64,000 nucleotides of DNA from Pezicula radicicola. Its lineage: Eukaryota; Ascomycota; Leotiomycetes; Helotiales; Dermateaceae. The notes beneath the pieces are model-generated. The model did no database searches, was not told where the DNA came from, and saw only the letters and a program-made list of their open reading frames with translations. A program made the position numbers and the translations under genes. Positions 59,686-64,000 of the stretch are shown here, in pieces (the first letter of the stretch is position 1; every line of letters starts with the position of its first letter). The stretch covers positions 89,608 to 153,607 of the forward strand of contig PDUO01000014.1 in the NCBI GenBank assembly GCA_003008705.1, read 5' to 3'.

Positions 59686-61228
59686 ATGGCAACAAAACAC
59701 CTTGCGTCTTGGTCTCACAGCTTAAAATACTCTGACTTGCCTCCAGATGTCATCCGTGCAGCTGTCAATAGCTTTTCCAATTGGGCTGGATGTGCCATTG
59801 GTGGCAGCAATCATGCCGCGACCACGATTGCTGTAAGGAAAAACTCCTAAGAATCTGATCTCGCAGTTTCTCTGATAAAGACAATAGCATAAGTCTCTTT
59901 CTCCATTCTTTGGACCTCCTGCTTCGTCACTTCTAGGTCACAAGGGCAGTCTCCGTATCGACGCACAGCATGCAGCATTATTGAATGGCATAGCCTCTCA
60001 TGTTCATGACTATGATGATACTCACCTAGACACCATTATTCATCCTACAGGCCCAGTAGCAAGTGCACTCTTTGCTGTTGCGGAGTGGAAAGGCGGCTTT
60101 TCAGGCAAAGACTTTTTGCTCGCACTAGTTGTTGGCATTGAGGCTGAGTGCAAAGTGGGATTGGCAGTCTGGCCTGAACACTATGATGTTGGGTGGTGCG
60201 TGTGCATCCTTTAATTTTAATACCCTTGTTCCCTCTCTTCGATATGACTCAGGAATTTATGATACTAAGTAATTAACCACAGGCACATAACTTCTACCAC
60301 TGGTTCAATTGGCGCTGCAACTGCAGTATCAAAACTATTGTCGCTTTCAGTGTCACAGACAACCCACGCAATTGGAATAGCAGCAACACAAGTCGTTGGA
60401 TTACGGGAAATGTTTGGATCCCATACTAAATCCTTCCATCCAGGACGAGCTGCTCAGAACGGGCTCATGGCAGCAGTTCTAGCCCAGGGAGGTTATACCA
60501 GTAGCGAACAAGCACTCGAAGCCAAGCGAGGCTGGGCGAATGTTGTAGGAGTGACGAAGAGTGGATTAATTGAAAACTTGAATAAGTGGCTTGGTGTCGG
60601 TGCAGCTTCGCAAGAGTATAACCTCGGTCTTCCAACGACAATACAAGCGGGTAGGTGGGAGATCCTGCGAAACAGCTTCAAGCCGTATCCGTGTGGAATT
60701 GTGATACATCCAATAATCGATGCTTGCTCGCAGCTACATCAAGAAATGAGAAAGCAGGGTCTAAATGTCCAAAACGTCAAGTCTGTCCAGGCAAAGGTAC
60801 ACCCGCTAGTCTTAGAATTAACAGGCAAGAAGACCCCAAGAGATGGTCTAGAAGGAAAATTCAGCGTATACCATGGTGCTGCTATCGGGTTGATTTATGG
60901 CAAAGGAACACCTTCCCAGTACGAAGACACTGTTGTACAAGATACTGCCCTCATTTCAGTTCGCGACAAGGTTGATGCCGAGGCTGATAAGTCGCTTGCT
61001 GCTGATGAAGCGATCATCTCAATAACGATGGAGAATGGAAAGATTCTGGTAAAACATGTTGAACATGCTGTTGGGAGTTTAGAGGTCCCGATGGATGAGA
61101 AGATGTTGCGGCAGAAATTTGAGGATCAGTGTTCTGCTGTCTTGGGGGACGACGTGAAGAAGGCTTGTGAGGCATGTTGGGGTATTGAGAGTGTTGTTGA
61201 TGTTAGAGATATTGCGAAGATCCTATAG
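59686..61228 (+). CDS. MmgE/PrpD-family protein (cis-aconitate decarboxylase / methylcitrate dehydratase fold)
   Basis: Three exons: 59686-59832, 59888-60195 and 60283-61228; the phases close to give 466 residues. It starts MATKHLASWSHSLKYSDLP. The family landmarks follow: FSNWAGCAIGGSNHAA, then SLSPFFGPPASSLLG, GIASHVHDYDDTHLDTIIHP, and later GSIGAATAVSKLL, GLREMFGSHTKSFHPGRAA, then NSFKPYPCGIVIHPIIDA. Members include 2-methylcitrate dehydratase and the itaconate-forming cis-aconitate decarboxylase. This short, single-domain form resembles the decarboxylase-like fungal group more than the dehydratase of the methylcitrate cycle, but active-site residues were not compared by alignment. No mitochondrial presequence is evident. 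It is divergent from a sugar transporter. Confidence 0.82.
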
Positions 61229-62193
61229 AGATCCTAACATCTGCCGTTGAATCGGAGTTGATGATTGAGACGAGAGATCTCTAAGCTGAGAAGATCGTAC
61301 TATATCCTCATCTGTTCAGAACGTCAGCCTTGTCAACTCAGTAGCTGAATAGCCTTGCATAAGGGTGTCTCCAGGGTGCCCTGTCTATCAGCTATTCTGG
61401 TAGCTTGGCGCATCTGATAAATTTCATCTCAATCTCAAAAGGAGCTTTCTCGCCCTCCAACTAACTCTGCACCTAGGCAAGGTACTGTACAACTGTTCTA
61501 ATCAACTCTCCTCAATTCTTATCCCTTCTATCATCACGTTCTGCTCTCCACATCAGATCTGCCTCGCTACGCATGATTGTCCTTGGTGAAAGCTTTGTCC
61601 AACGTTTAGGTGGAACCGCCCGTGGGTGAAGCTTCCGAGCTCGGATCTCTCCTGAACCAGCCCAGTCTCAGGGGCACTGGAACCCCGCGTCTTCCTCGCA
61701 CAACAGGCTAGATCAGGGAGGTGAGCAACGGAGATTGAGGCTTTTCAAGTTTAGTATGGCCGGGACGACGGCAAAATTAGAAAAATGGGAATGGGCAGCT
61801 TGTGCCGCGAGTGGAGAGGACGGCGTTTGTTGTTTTGTTTTCGCCGACGATGTGCTACATCGCTTGTTCTTTTGGTACCTTTCGCACGCTTTTATAGCCC
61901 ACGAGCAAGGCTACCGGCGGGTCTGTACCTGCACTTGACAAGCATTTTTCAATGTCAAAAGGCGTCATTGACCGAATCATTGCTATTATTGAATCTGCGT
62001 GGAGGGAGCAAGTGTTCCTTTGGAGATCCAATTTCCGCTCCCAGAACCCGGTTATTCAGGCAAGCTTTGTTATGCTAACATGGCTATGTCTGTTGATATA
62101 TGAGTAAGTCTAGAGTATCTGTCTCTAAATGCTTCTAGTCCCAGCACGAACTCAAGCTCTCGTTGCTCTGTCTTTCTAAATACATCTCTCAAG
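61229..62193. other. Intergenic region, no supported gene
   Basis: The 965-bp spacer holds only short overlapping frames (61735-61938 and 61785-62078) without domains. The last 100 bp precede a secreted-protein start and probably contain its promoter and leader. Confidence 0.45.
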
Positions 62194-63382
62194 ATGCAGA
62201 ACTCACTCCTCGCCTGGGCTCTCTCAGCCCTAAGCATTCTCGCCTCCATATCACCAGTAACATGCAACCCCTTGGCCTCGACCCCAAGCTGCGTGGAAAC
62301 GAGAACACACTCTCTCCCCCTCCCAGTAACAGTCCTCCACACCTTCGAATTCCCAAGCTGGTGCGAAAACCTAGCCATCCGATCCAACAGCCAAATCCTC
62401 GTAACCCGGCTCGATACACCAGAACTTCTCCAAGTCGACCCAACAAGCACCGTCGACCCTGTTACAGTATTTGCCTGGAACGCATCAGAATACATGGGAG
62501 CCCTCGGAATCTCCGAAACAAGCACCGATATCTTCTACGTAGTACTCTCAGCCTTCGTAGATGATTCATTCGTCAAAACCAGTGGAGTGAATTCCATTTT
62601 CGAAGTTGACATGAATACGTTTTCCATCTCCTCAGATGGTGAAATAACATCAAATGCTACGGTTACGAAATTGGTTGATATTACGGATGCGGATTTTCTG
62701 AATGGGATGACTACTTTAGATACTTCTAATATTCTTGTTGCAGATGTTTATAATGGTTGGGTTTATAAGGTTAATACTCTGCTCGGCAATTATACGATTG
62801 CGGTGGATGATCCTCTTATGAAATTCTCAGCTGCCGTAAACCCGAGTACGAATCTAGGTGTTAATGGTGTCAAAATTCAGGACGAGTTTCTTTATTGGAC
62901 TAATACTGCTTTGGGTTCGCTGAATCGGATTCAGATTGATGGGGAAGGGTATCCGGTTGAGGGGAGTGAGGGGACTGTGGTTGTGGGAAATGTACCTAAG
63001 GCTGATGATTTTGTTTTTGGAAGTGATGGTAGTGCTTGGGTTGCGCAGAATCAGATGGATGAGTTGAGTTTTGTACCTGTTGGTGCGAGTGGTGGTGATG
63101 AGGCGGTTGTTGTTGCTGGGAGTAATATTTCGACTACGCTTGCTGGTGTTAGTGCTGGTCATTTTGGGAGGGGGGCCAATGATACGAAGAGGTTGTACTT
63201 GACTACTAGTGGTGGTGAGTTTTTGTTTCTTCTTTTCTTCTCTTCCCCCTTTTTTTAATGTTTAAGATGTGAGATTGTAGATGCTAATTTATGAATTTTG
63301 AAACATAGCTCTTGCTTTGGCTATTAATGGGACGGTTGTTGTGGCTGGTACGATTTCTTATGTTGATACTGAGGGGTTTTAG
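62194..63382 (+). CDS. Secreted SMP-30/gluconolactonase-like beta-propeller protein
   Basis: Two exons, 62194-63214 and 63309-63382, give 364 residues. A signal peptide (MQNSLLAWALSALSILASIS then PVTC) precedes a mature domain with repeated beta-propeller strands: PSWCENLAIRSNSQILVTRL, LNGMTTLDTSNILVADVYNG, VNGVKIQDEFLYWTNTALGS and ADDFVFGSDGSAWVAQNQ. Together these resemble the six-bladed SMP-30/gluconolactonase/LRE group, though the usual metal-binding residues were not verified. Several N-glycosylation sequons are present. Its substrate is unknown; fungal members of this group are often secreted. Nothing in the neighbourhood fixes its role. Confidence 0.78.
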
Positions 63383-63894
63383 GGAGGTGCTGGTGGTGCA
63401 TGAGGTTTTATGGTATGATGATTATGAGTGATGGTGATGATGGCGATGGGATTAGGGTTGTAGATATAAGATGGTTTTCAGCTGTAAATCTTTAGGAACA
63501 CAACTATTCACTTCTTCAGTATATACACAGTTAAACGAGGACCTACTATATAATTGTGAATAGTTCTTCGATTGTTAAGAAAAATGGAGATTAAAGAGAG
63601 AAAACAAATGGTATAGAGCTTGTAAGAAAGACGCTGACACTACTTAAAAAAACAAAGAAATCCCTACCCATGTACTCCATCCATAGCCCACTCATCACAT
63701 CGTAGAATAGGTAGTCCTCCCAAAGACCAAGATACTTGTACCTCCAAGCTCCAAATTTCCCTCCCTTTTATCGCCCTAACCCATATACACCGTACCAACA
63801 GTATCTGTCCATATACCCACAATCCCACAAATGCCCACCATAGCACCATCCATAGGCAATGGAACCAAAAATCTATCTTCCTCCTAAACCACCA
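63383..63894. other. Convergent 3' intergenic region
   Basis: The 512-bp spacer holds a 61-codon hydrophobic minus-strand frame (63664-63849) lying downstream of a better-supported minus-strand stop at 63895. That frame is unlikely to be a gene. Confidence 0.4.
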
Positions 63895-64000
63895 TCACCC
63901 CACCCACCCAACCCTCTTCTCCTCATCATCCTCCCTCAAACTCCTAACCCTAACACTAAATGTAGTCTCCTTAACAATCCCTCCCACACCATTCACACCA
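63895..64000 (-). CDS. Partial gene, C-terminus of an unidentified protein
   Basis: The minus strand is open from the window edge to a TGA at 63897-63895. It encodes 34 residues (GIVKETTFSVRVRSLREDD and a few more), a hydrophilic acidic/basic tail. Such GIVK-T-V tails occur at the end of fungal rhodopsin-fold membrane proteins, so a second member of that family beyond the edge is possible. The frame could also be chance, as it is short. Confidence 0.3.
   Translation of the reverse strand, partial: GVNGVGGIVKETTFSVRVRSLREDDEEKRVGWVG

Noticed and set aside
63943..63952. Telomere-like CTAACCCTAA
   Set aside because: Little more than one repeat unit is present; too short for an interstitial telomeric tract.

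Overview
The window looks like nuclear DNA of a filamentous ascomycete (Pezizomycotina), most likely a leotiomycete. The signs are short 49-90 nt introns with GTANGT donors and CTAAC/CTGAC branch points, genes on both strands without operons, several 2EXR-domain proteins, a filamentous-type CDK1 with its kinase-domain insert, an AcuK/ERT1-type regulator, and plant-wall and iron-uptake enzymes. The class assignment is inference; the fungal assignment is secure. I rebuilt 20 complete spliced or single-exon protein genes by joining exons and checking that the reading phase closes over every junction.

Left part (1-13.4 kb): a telomere-type RAP1 gene (-) is divergent from a SWF1-type DHHC palmitoyltransferase (+). 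A divergent pair of small 2EXR-domain genes follows, then a 3.2 kb AT-rich gene desert, then a DHA1-type MFS drug/polyamine transporter with a perfect 9-bp inverted CCAAT-type palindrome about 390 bp upstream.

Centre-left (13.4-31.3 kb): an ERT1/AcuK gluconeogenesis regulator (+), an AT-rich stretch with degenerate repeats, a 52-residue single-pass membrane protein (-) with an apparent 5'-UTR intron, riboflavin kinase FMN1 (+), CDK1 (-) divergent from an AlkB-type dioxygenase (+), a six-exon FAAH-like amidase (+) carrying a foldback element inside its fourth intron, and a monocarboxylate-type MFS gene (-) whose apparent start is followed 14 codons later by an in-frame stop.

Centre-right (31.3-50.9 kb): a seven-exon fungal rhodopsin-fold (SAT4-like) membrane protein (+), an Mtr-type amino-acid permease (-), a ferric reductase (+), a secreted GH28 rhamnogalacturonase with a Ser/Thr/Gly-rich tail (-), the chaperonin subunit CCT5 (+) and a Golgi-type glycosyltransferase (-).

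Right part (51-64 kb): the most unusual gene is a 919-residue protein with three CCCH zinc fingers, a long Pro-Val repeat, a basic patch and a C-terminal 2EXR domain. Then come a hexose-type transporter (-) divergent from an MmgE/PrpD-family enzyme (+), a secreted SMP-30-like beta-propeller (+), and a partial gene running off the right edge (-). Housekeeping genes (RAP1, SWF1, FMN1, CDK1, CCT5) alternate with accessory transport and secreted-enzyme genes. I see no secondary-metabolite backbone gene, tRNA, rRNA, CRISPR array or intact transposase.
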